Positions 17,086 to 26,070 of a DNA stretch of 64,000 nucleotides are shown in pieces. The stretch is from Oceanobacillus halotolerans. GTDB taxonomy: Bacteria; Bacillota; Bacilli; Bacillales; Amphibacillaceae. Numbering within the stretch: position 1 is the stretch's first letter; each line of letters starts with the position of its first letter. Position numbers and translations under genes: made by a program. The stretch covers positions 203,630 to 267,629 of the forward strand of contig NZ_WIXL01000003.1 in NCBI RefSeq assembly GCF_010993955.1, in the 5' to 3' direction. The notes beneath the pieces were generated by a model that made no database searches, was not told where the DNA came from, and worked only from the letters and a program-made list of their open reading frames with translations.

Positions 17086-17178
17086 ATGCCTATGGGTATG
17101 GCTGATGTAATAACACTGATGATTTCATTCGGCATGTTAATTACGTTTATTATGTCCGATAAAAATGATAAAAAATAA
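17086..17178 (+). CDS. Putative holin-like type I toxin peptide (30 aa)
   Basis: A 30-codon ORF, MPMGMADVITLMISFGMLIT then FIMSDKNDKK: one hydrophobic helix with a charged C-terminus. This is the pattern of the 'putative holin-like toxin' family, found in type I toxin-antitoxin loci of Bacilli. GGAGGGAGG precedes it; the ATG at 17092 is an alternative start. Downstream are a hairpin overlapping the stop (17170-17213) and a terminator at 17260-17292. In related loci a convergent antisense RNA overlaps this 3' region, but I did not locate its promoter. A toxin-less copy of the 3' region lies at about 28741-28870. Confidence 0.75.
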   Translation: MPMGMADVITLMISFGMLITFIMSDKNDKK

Positions 17179-17259
17179 TCCCCCATGTGCTTTAGCCAGC
17201 TAGTGAGGGATTATTCCTAAGCTATGCCTTCCCCTCTTGTTGGGGTTAGCCTATTGTAG

Positions 17260-17292
17260 CCGTTCCATGTTACCAGCATGGGACGGTTTTTA
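17260..17292 (+). terminator. Terminator of the holin-like toxin transcript
   Basis: CCGTTCCATG pairs with CATGGGACGG (one wobble) around a 7-base loop, followed by TTTTT. It is duplicated, with decay, near 28824. Confidence 0.8.
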
Positions 17293-17349
17293 CTATTGTA
17301 TGAAATTCTATAAATATTTTACCACGAATGAAGCTTATGTACACTTAAG

Positions 17350-17410
17350 TAGTAGTGTTCTAAGATGTTGCTTAGCCATTTCCTCTAAAACACTCTTAGA
17401 ACGACTACAA
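17350..17410. other. Imperfect long hairpin between toxin and fic
   Basis: GTAGTGTTCTAAG pairs with CTTAGAACGACTAC across a loop of ~28 bases, apart from one extra base. It could be a relic element or part of a small RNA. No function is assigned. Confidence 0.4.
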
Positions 17411-17411
17411 T

Positions 17412-17448
17412 GCAAAAAGCATCTTTTATTGTCGAGAAAGATGCTTAA
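17412..17448 (-). terminator. Terminator of the fic gene
   Basis: AAGCATCTTT/AAAGATGCTT stem. On the minus strand it is followed by TTTTGC. It overlaps the end of the hairpin region downstream of the toxin locus. Confidence 0.7.
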
Positions 17449-17451
17449 TCT

Positions 17452-18195
17452 TTATCGGATTGCATGAAGGTATGCTCTTAGGCTATCTTCTACACAATCA
17501 GAGATGAGACGAACAAAAGGTTCTACATCTTGTTTAAGACTAGCCATTTCTAATGTCTCATAATACTTAATCCGTTGTTCATTTTCAGCTTTAACTATTG
17601 CAGGAGGGTATCCATTTTCCATTAATATTAAATTCATTATAAGTCTTGCAATTCTTCCATTCCCATCAGAAAAAGGATGGATATACACAAATTTAAAATG
17701 GAATAATGCAGCTAACTCCACAGGATGTAACTGTTCTTTCTTTTCATTATACCAAGTAAAAAGCCTGTCTATTTCATTTTGAACTTGCAGAAAGTGGGGA
17801 GGTGTATGTTCACTACCTGATATACGAACATTAACTTGACGATAATTCCCAGCATTTTTATTATCAATGTTTTTTATAATTAGGAAATGGATCCTCTTTA
17901 ATATGTATTCATTTATGGATTGATTGGTGGTGACACATTCTTGAACAAAATCAATTGCTTCCGAGTGATTAATTACTTCTAAATGCTCTTGAAGTCTTTT
18001 CCCGCCAATGGTTAACCCTTCTTCAAGTACAATTTTTGTCTCATTAAGTGATAATGTATTTCCCTCAATTGCATTTGAATGATACGTCCATTCGACTCGG
18101 AAAACCTCAGTAAGATTTTTAACAACTTCTGGAGGAAGTGGTCTTACTTTATCTAATTCATTTTTTAGTTTTGTTATTTTACTAAACTCCACCAT
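17452..18195 (-). CDS. Class II Fic-domain protein (predicted AMPylase)
   Basis: A 247-residue Fic protein. The active-site loop at residues 173-184 is HPFSDGNGRIAR, the complete AMP-transferase motif with catalytic His. The inhibitory-helix motif lies near the N-terminus at residues 40-46 (SNAIEGN, the S/TxxxE-G/N form), so it is a class II, self-inhibited Fic enzyme. Family knowledge: these transfer AMP from ATP to hydroxyl groups on target proteins. The target cannot be read from sequence. GGAGGAAT lies before the ATG. It is a single gene with its own terminator. Confidence 0.9.
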   Translation of the reverse strand: MVEFSKITKLKNELDKVRPLPPEVVKNLTEVFRVEWTYHSNAIEGNTLSLNETKIVLEEGLTIGGKRLQEHLEVINHSEAIDFVQECVTTNQSINEYILKRIHFLIIKNIDNKNAGNYRQVNVRISGSEHTPPHFLQVQNEIDRLFTWYNEKKEQLHPVELAALFHFKFVYIHPFSDGNGRIARLIMNLILMENGYPPAIVKAENEQRIKYYETLEMASLKQDVEPFVRLISDCVEDSLRAYLHAIR

Positions 18196-18552
18196 AAATT
18201 AGAATTCCTCCTTCTTTTCACAACCATCCATACGCTTTTATTTTATTAGTATATTTTCTACATCGTATCACAATATCCTCTAAAATAACCATTAATTAGG
18301 ATAATCAGCTGTTTCCCCTAGCCTTTCCTGACTAAATCCTCTTTCATAGCGGTCTTGACTAAAGATAAGGGACCCATACATAATCTTCCATTTTTCACAC
18401 TTAACGCACTTATCAAAAACTTGGCTAGCGGCACCCTTCGTTGAAAAAGGGACGATCCAATTAATTATCGTCCTCTGATTGATTCATTTTTCTAATGCAT
18501 TGTATTCTTAAACGATGCTTCAAGCAAAAACCTTTTCAACATCTAAAATAAA
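18196..18552 (-). other. Spacer with a coding-like shard
   Basis: On the minus strand, about 18305-18450 reads ASQVFDKCVKCEKWKIMYGS followed by LIFSQDRYERGFSQERLGET, with a CxxC pair. It lacks a start site and its surroundings contain stops. It looks like the end of a decayed gene, but I cannot name the family. Nothing else is seen. Confidence 0.35.
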
Positions 18553-19078
18553 TTAAGGTAGTATTGTTGAATGAATACGTCCCCTATCTTTCGCAATGTC
18601 ATGTAATTGGTATTGTTTATTATCATCAAAGGTATACACTTGGACTGTATTTAGTATAGGATTTAAGATCCAATACCCATATTGCATGTATAGATTAAGT
18701 TTAAAAACCAAGTCATAGGATTGATTTGAAGGGCTCACAATCTCCATAGTGATAGAAGGAACACCCACATATCTTTCCTCTTTTAACCCACTTTCATCAC
18801 AGATCACTGACAAATCAGGAATCACAATCTTTGTGCCATCCATCACCTCATGCGTTAATTTCAATATTAAATGGCGCATGAAACACTTCACACTCAGAAC
18901 CATCTACTAATTGGAAAAGTTGGGCATGTGAACGTCCAGAAATTCGTTGATGCTTTGTGGATGGGGAAGGAGACATAAAAATTACGCCATCTATATACTC
19001 CATTAATTGGTCAGAATCCTCCCTAAGCTTATAAAATTCATCCACTGTTACGTTTCTTTTCCCTGGCAAACTCAACAT
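18553..19078 (-). pseudogene. Uma2-family (DUF820) endonuclease-like gene, frameshifted
   Basis: The N-terminal part (from the ATG at 19078, with GGGTGAG upstream) reads MLSLPGKRNVTVDEFYKLRE through FHAPFNIEINA and then stops. After a +1 shift near 18850 it continues HEVMDGTKIVIPDLSVICDE through YWILNPILNTVQVYTFDD to 18553. A short in-frame loss at QYGYWI (family YGVKEYWI) is also evident. Uma2 proteins have a PD-(D/E)XK nuclease-like fold, are often multicopy and have no well-established function. Inactive unless the frameshift is a sequencing error. Confidence 0.75.
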
Positions 19079-19156
19079 TCTCACCCTTTCATCACCGAAA
19101 GTATGTCTTATTACCATAGTAGTATATTCGAAAATCTAGTACACATTTTCCCACAG

Positions 19157-20917
19157 TCAATACAATCTACTTGATTTTTTGCCAAGGAGCGGCTTTGAAT
19201 TTGTATTCTGTACCATTTCAATCTCAATACCTTGATCAATTTTACGTGCACTCAACATCGTGAAAATATAGGCAACACCTATTGAAATGATAAGCATTAA
19301 AAGAATTCCGGCCACAGTGACAATTATAGGGCTTGCTTCTTTCCAGGTTAATACCGTATAAACAATTCCAGCTATAGTGCCAAAAAATCCATCGATCTCA
19401 TTACTGAATTCCTGTGCAGATGTCATTGTCTCAACTGGAATTAACAATAAGACATACGGAATAAGTGCAAAAAACAAATACACATAAGAAGCAATAAACA
19501 ATAGAAATGCTGTTCCGAACTTCAACCTGTTCTGCGGATTGGCTGGGTTGTACTTCGCTCCAATTGTCCCAAGCCACATACCAATACCGCTGATACCAAC
19601 AGTAATAACAGCTTTCATGGCTATCCCGCTGATTAATTGAAGGGCTGTCCACCCAAAGAAAATGCCAATAACAATTTCAATTAGGGTCAAAACAACAAAT
19701 GGAATGAGCCAACTAATCCACAGCTTGCCGAATGCAATATCTTTCCCTGATAACGGTAGTATACGTAATATCCAGACCGATTTTGCTTCCCTTGCAATAG
19801 TGGAACTAGCAATCTGCCCGTTGAACATAGCATAAATAAACAAAAGTATTGCCTGGGTAATCGGCCATGTTACCTCAGTTGGACCACGTAAGTCACTTAG
19901 TTCCATTCCACCTGACACGGCCCCAGAGAATACAAAACCAAATCCAAAAAATACAATTGGCAGGAACACGAGCCATTCCCGCATATCACGCTTAACCGCA
20001 TACCATTCCTTTTTCCCGATAGCAATGACAGGATGATGCAGTTTTGGTCCAGATTTTTTTGTAATGCCTTTCTTACGCCTTTTCCCACTGCCTTCACTTA
20101 ACTTAACCCAGCCAGTGCGGAAACCTTTCTCAACGAGTGTCGATGTTAATAGCATAAAAATTGCCGCTAAGACAACTATCATAAGAAAAGGTACCAAAAA
20201 GTCGATTGAACCTATACTTGCAGCAATAATTGCCTCACTCGCCCACGTTACTGGCAACCATTCTGGGAACAGTGGGAGACCTGAAAGAATCAGTTCAGAC
20301 AATGGACGATCATTTGCCATATTCGGAAACATGAATAATAAATAGACAAATATACCTGATAACACGCTCATCACGGTCATAAATTCATTTGCCTTACTCG
20401 CTGGAATAATTTGCACCAAGACTAGGTTAAACAAATACGCAATCGATAAACCGATCACAATAACTGCCGGCAAAGTGAGCAATCCAACAGGGTAATACAG
20501 GAGATTTGCGCCGATAAAAATCCCATAAACATACAATGGTACAATATAAAGAATAAATACTAATAATGGGATTCCAGCGAAACTCTGTACATATTTCACC
20601 CAAAAAATGTATCTTGTCGGAATCGGCATCGTAAATAACAAGTTTAGATCCGTTGCGGAATACAGGTGTTTAAACACTTGTGGCAACCCAAGCAAAATGA
20701 TAAACCCAATTACAAGCAAAAATCCGTATGATAAGATGCCAGCTAAAATAGGTTTGGTAATAGAATCACCAATTGCCCAGATTCCCTCTGATAACCAATA
20801 CAACAGAATTGCAAATACGATGAACATAACTAGGTAGCTTAAATAATTCTTCCCTGGTTGTGATCGCATTGTATTTAAAAATATTTTCCACTGATTTTTC
20901 AACAGGGCAGTCATCAT
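19157..20917 (-). CDS. ABC transporter permease (ABC-2 type, large)
   Basis: A 586-residue membrane protein with roughly twelve to fourteen hydrophobic helices in two similar halves and a cytoplasmic basic stretch near residue 275 (SGKRRKKGITKKSGPK). The first four codons overlap the end of the ATPase gene (4-base overlap), so the two form one transporter operon. Homologues are annotated as 'putative ABC exporter permease', and the cargo is unknown. Two permease domains in one chain mean that a single permease plus two ATPase copies would complete the exporter. Confidence 0.85.
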   Translation of the reverse strand: MMTALLKNQWKIFLNTMRSQPGKNYLSYLVMFIVFAILLYWLSEGIWAIGDSITKPILAGILSYGFLLVIGFIILLGLPQVFKHLYSATDLNLLFTMPIPTRYIFWVKYVQSFAGIPLLVFILYIVPLYVYGIFIGANLLYYPVGLLTLPAVIVIGLSIAYLFNLVLVQIIPASKANEFMTVMSVLSGIFVYLLFMFPNMANDRPLSELILSGLPLFPEWLPVTWASEAIIAASIGSIDFLVPFLMIVVLAAIFMLLTSTLVEKGFRTGWVKLSEGSGKRRKKGITKKSGPKLHHPVIAIGKKEWYAVKRDMREWLVFLPIVFFGFGFVFSGAVSGGMELSDLRGPTEVTWPITQAILLFIYAMFNGQIASSTIAREAKSVWILRILPLSGKDIAFGKLWISWLIPFVVLTLIEIVIGIFFGWTALQLISGIAMKAVITVGISGIGMWLGTIGAKYNPANPQNRLKFGTAFLLFIASYVYLFFALIPYVLLLIPVETMTSAQEFSNEIDGFFGTIAGIVYTVLTWKEASPIIVTVAGILLMLIISIGVAYIFTMLSARKIDQGIEIEMVQNTNSKPLLGKKSSRLY

Positions 20918-21699
20918 TTAGCATCACCGTTATCGGAAATTTCACTGATTATTGCCTGCTGATCCTCGCCACCAGTCAACTCCAAGAATATATCCTCCAA
21001 ACTTTGATCCGCATTTTCACCGCTGCTCCTTAATTCATCCATCGTTCCGAGCGCAATGATATCACCTTCAAAAATAATCCCGACCCGATCACACATTTGT
21101 TCGGCAATTTCCAAGATATGTGTGGATAGAAACGCTGTCATGCCATTGTCACAAAGCTCACGAAGTAGGTTCTTCAGACTGCGTGCACTTTTTGGGTCCA
21201 GTCCGACTGTCGGTTCATCTAAAAACAGTACATCTGGTTCATGAATGAGCGCACCACATATCGCGATTTTTTGTTTCATCCCGTGCGAATAGCTTTCGAT
21301 TAAGTCATTAGCCTGATCAGTCAAGCTAAAAATTTGCAACAATTCGTCTGCTTTAGACTGGAACCTGTCTTTTGGAATTCGAAAAACGGACGCAACAAAC
21401 TCAAGGTAATCCCATCCCGTCAATTTTGGATAAAGATTTGGTTGATCAGGTACATAAGCAATGTTCTTTTTGGCATCAATTGGGCTTTTCCAAATATCAA
21501 TCCCCTTAATTTCTGCCGTCCCACCTGTAGGCTCCAGCAGGCCTGTCAACATTTTAATCGTCGTTGTCTTTCCCGCACCATTCGGTCCAAGAAACCCGAA
21601 CAATTCACCTTGTTTTACTTCAAGGGATAAATCTTTCACAGCGACATGTCTTCTATATGATTTTGTTAGATTTGTCAGTTTGATTGATTTGTTTTCCAT
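20914..21699 (-). CDS. ABC transporter ATP-binding protein
   Basis: A 261-residue ATPase. Walker A GPNGAGKTT (about residues 38-46), the signature SYSHGMKQK (about 137-145), Walker B VLFLDEP (about 157-163), and an H-loop in STHILEIAE. The start at 21699 has AAAGGTGAG directly upstream; an earlier ATG at 21726 does not. It energises the adjacent permease. The Asp-rich C-terminal tail is short, typical of exporters of antibiotics, lipids or peptides. No regulator gene is adjacent. Confidence 0.92.
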   Translation of the reverse strand: MENKSIKLTNLTKSYRRHVAVKDLSLEVKQGELFGFLGPNGAGKTTTIKMLTGLLEPTGGTAEIKGIDIWKSPIDAKKNIAYVPDQPNLYPKLTGWDYLEFVASVFRIPKDRFQSKADELLQIFSLTDQANDLIESYSHGMKQKIAICGALIHEPDVLFLDEPTVGLDPKSARSLKNLLRELCDNGMTAFLSTHILEIAEQMCDRVGIIFEGDIIALGTMDELRSSGENADQSLEDIFLELTGGEDQQAIISEISDNGDAK

Positions 21700-21758
21700 C
21701 GACTCACCTTTCATTTGATGTAACATTTTTTATAAAGCAGCATTCATTAATTTTATTT

Positions 21759-21924
21759 CTAACTAATACCAAATAATATTAAAGCACACACAACTGCAAA
21801 ACCTATGAAGAATAGTATTTTTTTTTGAGAAAGAAGTCTCTTCTACCCATCCCCATCTTTCAAAGACGAGAGAATGTACAACAACTCCCATAACAATAAG
21901 AATAATAATTAGGGTAAAATCCAT
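21759..21924 (-). pseudogene. Small membrane protein gene with an A9 frameshift
   Basis: An ATG at 21924 opens MDFTLIIILIVMGVVVHSLV through FERWGWVEETSFSKK, then meets a run of nine A. With eight A the frame gives KILFFIGFAVVCALILFGIS, a proper second membrane helix, ending at 21759. With nine, it gives unrelated polar sequence to a stop at 21763. This is either a recent frameshift or a slippage-prone tract whose expression varies. The intact product would be a two-helix membrane protein of about 55 residues. Confidence 0.55.
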
Positions 21925-21984
21925 ACAAGTTTAACCTCCAATGTTGTATAACTTTTTTCAACTTTACTGTATTACGGTTTATTA

Positions 21985-22326
21985 TGATTAAAGTTTCAGG
22001 TACATTTCCTTTTTTAGAGGTTCTTTTAGTAAGGATTGTTGCTTTTGTACGAGGGACGTAGAGGAAATATGCTTGCTTTCCGCGGACGGACCATCAAGCC
22101 TCGTTACAATAGTTTGTAATAAATTCTTCCATTGATATAGAAAAAAGAAACATTGAAAGAATGAGGGACATAACACCATACGCTTTATGGTAGCTAGATG
22201 ACATTAAAGTGACGTGAATTAAACCCTTAAAATCCCACCGATTTCTCATATAACAATAAAACCAATTACTTAATTTAAAACATATACTGTGAACATTTTC
22301 TGTTAATTGAAGAAGAAAAAGTATTT
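21985..22326. other. Spacer with an intergenic repeat fragment
   Basis: At about 22065-22110, GCTTGCTTTCCGCGGACGG resembles the end of the intergenic repeat found at 44.8-45.3 and 63.6-64 kb. The rest is AT-rich without a gene. Confidence 0.4.
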
Positions 22327-22530
22327 TTATTCCTCTCTTGATTTCGCTAAAAGATAATTTATAGGCCCTGCAAAAATTAGCCCACCAGCAGCTATTCCTA
22401 AGAACACGGCAGAATAGGAAACCAGTTCAATATCCTTTCCGATTATATAATCTGTTAAAATCCGAAGAATCGTAATGATTGTGGGAAATACTAGTGTCCA
22501 AAATAACATTATTTTTAATCCTTTTGGCAT
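22327..22530 (-). CDS. Two-helix membrane protein (67 aa)
   Basis: The start at 22530 (MPKGLKIMLFWTLVFPTIIT) follows GGGAGGGAG. Two helices (about 5-27 and 40-62) end in a basic tail. No family is recognised. It is separated by about 70 bases from the CXXC-protein gene upstream on the same strand. Confidence 0.55.
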   Translation of the reverse strand: MPKGLKIMLFWTLVFPTIITILRILTDYIIGKDIELVSYSAVFLGIAAGGLIFAGPINYLLAKSREE

Positions 22531-22598
22531 ATTTTCTCCCTCCCTTTCTAATTCTTTCAACAATCCCACACTCTGTTAAAGATGGGTAAGGAAATTCA

Positions 22599-22898
22599 CT
22601 ACCACAGTGGTTCTTCTTCATTCGATAATTCCATTAACAGTGGACTAAATCCCATTATAAATAAAAAAGTCACTAATAACATCCCCAGGGTTATGGAAGG
22701 GGGAATATCAAATAAAATGGACAGAAGCATAATCAAAGGAGCCAAAAATGGGAGTAAAGAATTTCTTTTTCTTGCTTTAGTTGTAAGATATTGCTTTCGG
22801 TCACAGTACGGACATTCCATAGCCGTGTCCAATGTAAACATCTTTTTAAAACTTTGTTTCCAACTCCACTCTTTTCCGCAATTTCGACAAGTTGGCAT
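22599..22898 (-). CDS. CXXC-20-CXXC family protein
   Basis: A 99-residue protein with two Cys pairs, CRNC at residues 4-7 and CPYC at 29-32, about 20 residues apart, with the KWSW/RKQYLT context of the cxxc_20_cxxc family (TIGR04104). A zinc ribbon is therefore likely. Two membrane helices follow (about 47-64 and 68-88). Function unknown. GAGAGGTG precedes the ATG. It clusters with several other small membrane-protein genes. Confidence 0.8.
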   Translation of the reverse strand: MPTCRNCGKEWSWKQSFKKMFTLDTAMECPYCDRKQYLTTKARKRNSLLPFLAPLIMLLSILFDIPPSITLGMLLVTFLFIMGFSPLLMELSNEEEPLW

Positions 22899-22931
22899 TT
22901 ATTAAGCACCTCTCATTTAATGGTTTTTATT

Positions 22932-23168
22932 TTAAGTGTTCATATTCTCAATACCGAGAATCCAAGGTAGTAGCAGTATAGCAATTCCTATAATTATAAT
23001 AAGGGTACCAAAAAATTTTGATGAAAGTTCATCATTGTATATGACACCCTGTTTTAAGAAGTAATCAAGTAAACTAGGTACTTTTCTTGTGAAAATTAAA
23101 TAACCGAAGTAAATGAACACTAAGCCAATTAACAGCACAAAAACCACTTGAATCGGCACAACTCTCAC
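22932..23168 (-). CDS. Two-helix membrane protein (78 aa)
   Basis: Hydrophobic helices at about residues 6-26 and 52-72, with RKVPSLLDYFLKQGVIYNDE between. Not recognised. Same strand and close to the CXXC protein, so perhaps co-transcribed. Confidence 0.5.
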   Translation of the reverse strand: MRVVPIQVVFVLLIGLVFIYFGYLIFTRKVPSLLDYFLKQGVIYNDELSSKFFGTLIIIIGIAILLLPWILGIENMNT

Positions 23169-23542
23169 GTCCTCTGACTACATTTTTTTCTTTTTAACTA
23201 TTTATAAGGTTGATACAGATTAAAAGTTTCGTTTATAGCAGGCTTCTTCCACTCTACTTCCATTCTTTAATGATTTTTAATTCTTGATTTAATTATCATC
23301 CTTACGTAATCTATTCGTAATTTTTTCGATAAACCACCAAGTAATAAAAATAGTGATAAAACAAAAAAGCATAATTCAAAGTAAGCCTATTGTCACATCA
23401 AAATTTTGTTCCGTGACATAGACAGTTGTTGCTGGATATCGATTTTCAATTTGAAAATAATTTTTCATCACGGTAAACATACAGCGATATAATTAAACCA
23501 ATTACTATTCCCCTAATTGATAGCCAAAATTTTTTCTTCACT
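23169..23542 (-). other. Spacer, possibly a decayed membrane-protein gene
   Basis: On the minus strand near 23400-23545 a frame reads KVKKKFWLSIRGIVIGLIIS then LYVYRDEKLFSN and a stop, a plausible signal anchor without a clear start or body. The rest is AT-rich with no gene seen. Confidence 0.3.
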
Positions 23543-23887
23543 TTAACTATCCCTGACAAATCGTTCCCGCGAAAATAGTTCTTTTGTAACATGAATGATT
23601 GCACATTTCGTCTTCCAACCGACTCGTTTCAGCTTCACATGTTTGACTTCATCTAAATGAACTTCTTTCTCATAGATTAATTTATCAAATAAAATTACCT
23701 GATACACGAGTGATTGATCCTTAATTTTCAGCTTATAGTGTACAAATATCGCTCCTAGCAAAAATAGAAATACTGGCGCAAAATAAAAGATCATATGAAA
23801 GTTATTCTCCATGACGGTTATCATTAAAACTTCGAAAAGAAAAAGGTTCAAATGAGATAGCCGCTGCACTTTTGTGTGATAAACCAA
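23543..23887 (-). CDS. Small membrane protein with PH-like domain (about 114 aa)
   Basis: A TTG at 23887 is supported by GGGGGAG six bases upstream and lies 16 bases after the AlaX stop, so the gene is probably in the alaX operon. A hydrophobic segment (about 34-51) is followed by a beta-rich cytoplasmic region (KLKIKDQSLVYQVILFDKLI) resembling bacterial PH-like domains. The function is unknown. Confidence 0.5.
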   Translation of the reverse strand: MVYHTKVQRLSHLNLFLFEVLMITVMENNFHMIFYFAPVFLFLLGAIFVHYKLKIKDQSLVYQVILFDKLIYEKEVHLDEVKHVKLKRVGWKTKCAIIHVTKELFSRERFVRDS

Positions 23888-23903
23888 CTACACTCCCCCT
23901 CTA

Positions 23904-25112
23904 TTATTTCAGTTTATTTACGGCATTACCTAATTCTTCCATAAACTGTTCTGCTGACAAACTTCGGTCACCACCACCTTGTGCAACAGAATCATTTCCA
24001 CCGCCTTTTCCATCAATAACTGGCAGCACCTGCTTCACTAATTTGTTCATACTAATAACCACATCATCACTTCGGGAACAAACAAGTTGCAGTTTGGTAT
24101 CGTTTTCCGAAACTAGTAATACAACCACCTGGCTCGTTTTCATTGGAATCAACTTTGCCAATTGCTGCATTTCCTTCATGGAACGGTTCTGGAAAATAGC
24201 TTTTACGATTTTCCGATTATGAACCCACTTTGCCTCATCGATTAGTGTTTTAGCTTCAGACTTAAGAAGTTGTGTTTTCAATTGATCGATTCTCTTTTCC
24301 TGATTCTTGTTTTGCTGTAAGACTTGTTCGGTTGCTTCTACTAGTTTTTCCTGAGGGGCACTAAGTTGTGAGGTTAGACCTTGAATGACATGGTGTTTTT
24401 CATGAAGTTGGTTCAGCACTCTATTTCCACAAACAAAGTAGACACGAATATTTTTCTTTTGTTTTTCCAAATGTAAGACTTTAATGGAGGAAATTTCTCC
24501 TGTTGATTGTGGGTGTGTTCCGCCACAACCGTTATAATCGATAGTTGGGATGATGACTAAACGAATATTGTCTGTTACAGATACTGCTTTTCGTAGCGTA
24601 AAATTCGAAAGCTCCTCATCCGTTACCCATTTTGTTTCAATTGGGTGATTTTCTAAGATAAGCTGATTCGCCTTCTCTTCAACTTGCCTCGCTTCCTCAT
24701 CTGATAGGTCGTGAGCTTTAATATCAATCGAGCAAATTGTTTTTCCTAAATGAAAGCTAACTGTTGGGTAACCATGATCATCTTCTAATATTGCCGATAA
24801 AATATGCTGACCTGCATGCTGCTGCATATGATCAAAACGGCGATTCCAATCAATTTTGCCAACAAGTTCGTTGTGTACTATCAATGGCTTCTCGATAAAA
24901 TGTCTAATTTCACCATCAACCTCTTCCACGTCATACACCCTGACATCCTGTAATGTTCCCGTATCGTGTGGCTGGCCACCACCAGTTGGATAAAAGTGAG
25001 TTTGATCTAGCACAACATAGTCACGTTCCTTTTCATCCTTACTGACTTTTACCACATTGGCTGTAAACGAACGATTATATTGGTCTTTATAATATAGTTT
25101 TTTGGTTGTCAT
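23904..25112 (-). CDS. alaX: Alanyl-tRNA editing hydrolase, AlaX long form
   Basis: A 402-residue free-standing editing enzyme that clears mischarged tRNA(Ala) carrying Ser or Gly. The zinc site is HAGQH at residues 99-103 and CGGTH at 196-200. The N-terminal TGGGQPHDTG (43-52) is the AlaX/AlaRS glycine motif. The C-terminal third carries a DHHA1-type domain with GKGGGNDSVAQGG near 375-387, which makes it the long AlaX-L form. AAGGAG precedes the ATG. It backs up AlaRS proofreading in the cytoplasm. Confidence 0.92.
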   Translation of the reverse strand: MTTKKLYYKDQYNRSFTANVVKVSKDEKERDYVVLDQTHFYPTGGGQPHDTGTLQDVRVYDVEEVDGEIRHFIEKPLIVHNELVGKIDWNRRFDHMQQHAGQHILSAILEDDHGYPTVSFHLGKTICSIDIKAHDLSDEEARQVEEKANQLILENHPIETKWVTDEELSNFTLRKAVSVTDNIRLVIIPTIDYNGCGGTHPQSTGEISSIKVLHLEKQKKNIRVYFVCGNRVLNQLHEKHHVIQGLTSQLSAPQEKLVEATEQVLQQNKNQEKRIDQLKTQLLKSEAKTLIDEAKWVHNRKIVKAIFQNRSMKEMQQLAKLIPMKTSQVVVLLVSENDTKLQLVCSRSDDVVISMNKLVKQVLPVIDGKGGGNDSVAQGGGDRSLSAEQFMEELGNAVNKLK

Positions 25113-25135
25113 TTTGGTACACTCCTTGCTTTTTC

Positions 25136-25330
25136 TTACTTGTAATGATGCTTTTCCGTTAATAATTGATCCAATTTTTGTTCAATCCGATTTAACTGTT
25201 TATTTCGGTTTATCATCGTCACAAATACCAATACAATTCCTGCTACAACTAAACTTAGGATTATAAAGAAAAGTAATTGAAAAATCATATCACCAATATG
25301 TAATCCACCTAGAGTTGATCCGATTAGCAT
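25136..25330 (-). CDS. Small single-helix membrane protein (64 aa)
   Basis: One long hydrophobic stretch (residues 14-40), then a basic, amphipathic tail NRNKQLNRIEQKLDQLLTEK that could form a short coiled coil. This resembles small DUF4083-type Bacillus membrane proteins. AGGAGG lies upstream. It lies just before alaX on the same strand. Confidence 0.55.
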   Translation of the reverse strand: MLIGSTLGGLHIGDMIFQLLFFIILSLVVAGIVLVFVTMINRNKQLNRIEQKLDQLLTEKHHYK

Positions 25331-25399
25331 CTAAATCCTCCTATCCTACTATCGTCTCGTAAATTTGTGAATTGTTCTGCACTCTCTTATCTATTCCTG

Positions 25400-25548
25400 T
25401 TTTGGTACTGACAAGCGTACGTTCTCGATTTACTTTTTACGGCTTTTCTTGCTTGAATGTGCATTGATAAGTGTGCTCTGTTACCTTTTCACTGATTTTC
25501 TTGCTGTTCTGGGCACTGACAAGCACTCCCGTTAGAAGCGTGAACTCA
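25400..25548. repeat. 52-56-bp-period repeat family, copy 1
   Basis: Phrases TACTGACAAGCG, GCATTGATAAGTG and GCACTGACAAGCA begin near 25406, 25462 and 25514. Each is followed by a T-rich stretch and TTTCTTGCT. It is the shorter, looser copy of the family seen at 47104-47373. Confidence 0.6.
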
Positions 25549-25564
25549 CTAACCCATATTTCAC

Positions 25565-25753
25565 CTATCTTCTCCACTTATTTCGTTTGGTTATAAAAGC
25601 ATTCGCAAACACAATTCCCAAAATGGCACTGGCTATGGAAATGATCATCAAATAGTCTGTCTGGATGGTGATAATGAAATAAAACGGAAACGTGATAACC
25701 AAAACGGTTACAAATACAAATAAACCTCTAATAAGTGAATTAATCGTCCTCAC
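25565..25753 (-). CDS. Two-helix membrane protein (62 aa)
   Basis: Helices at about residues 8-28 and 34-54, with a basic tail KRNKWRR. Not recognised. It follows the DUF2164 gene by 10 bases and is likely co-transcribed with it. Confidence 0.5.
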   Translation of the reverse strand: MRTINSLIRGLFVFVTVLVITFPFYFIITIQTDYLMIISIASAILGIVFANAFITKRNKWRR

Positions 25754-25763
25754 CTGCTTTGTG

Positions 25764-26003
25764 TTAGAGTGGTCTTTCCAATGATTGAAGATCTTCCTCT
25801 AAATTCATCACTTTCTGTTCAACCATTTCCTTTGCATCTTTTATACCCTGATTATAAAAATAAGGCCCAACTTCTTTTACAAGAAAATCAAATAGATTCT
25901 CTGCTGCTAAATCACCAATTTCCTCTGATCGCTCCTGCTCAAAGTAGACTTTTAGATTCTCTTTTATTTTATCTTTTTCAGCTTTTGAAAATCTGACATA
26001 CAT
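25764..26003 (-). CDS. DUF2164 domain-containing protein
   Basis: A 79-residue protein. The family core is plain: FSKAEKDKIKENLKVYFEQE, EIGDLAAENLFDFLVKEVGP and YFYNQGIKDAKEMVEQK. DUF2164 proteins are small, helical and cytoplasmic, with no known function. AAGGACGGAG precedes the ATG. Confidence 0.85.
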   Translation of the reverse strand: MYVRFSKAEKDKIKENLKVYFEQERSEEIGDLAAENLFDFLVKEVGPYFYNQGIKDAKEMVEQKVMNLEEDLQSLERPL

Positions 26004-26070
26004 TAATCTCGCTCCGTCCTTTTAATTTTAGACCGTTTCGACCGGCCACATCCTATTCAATTCCTCTATA

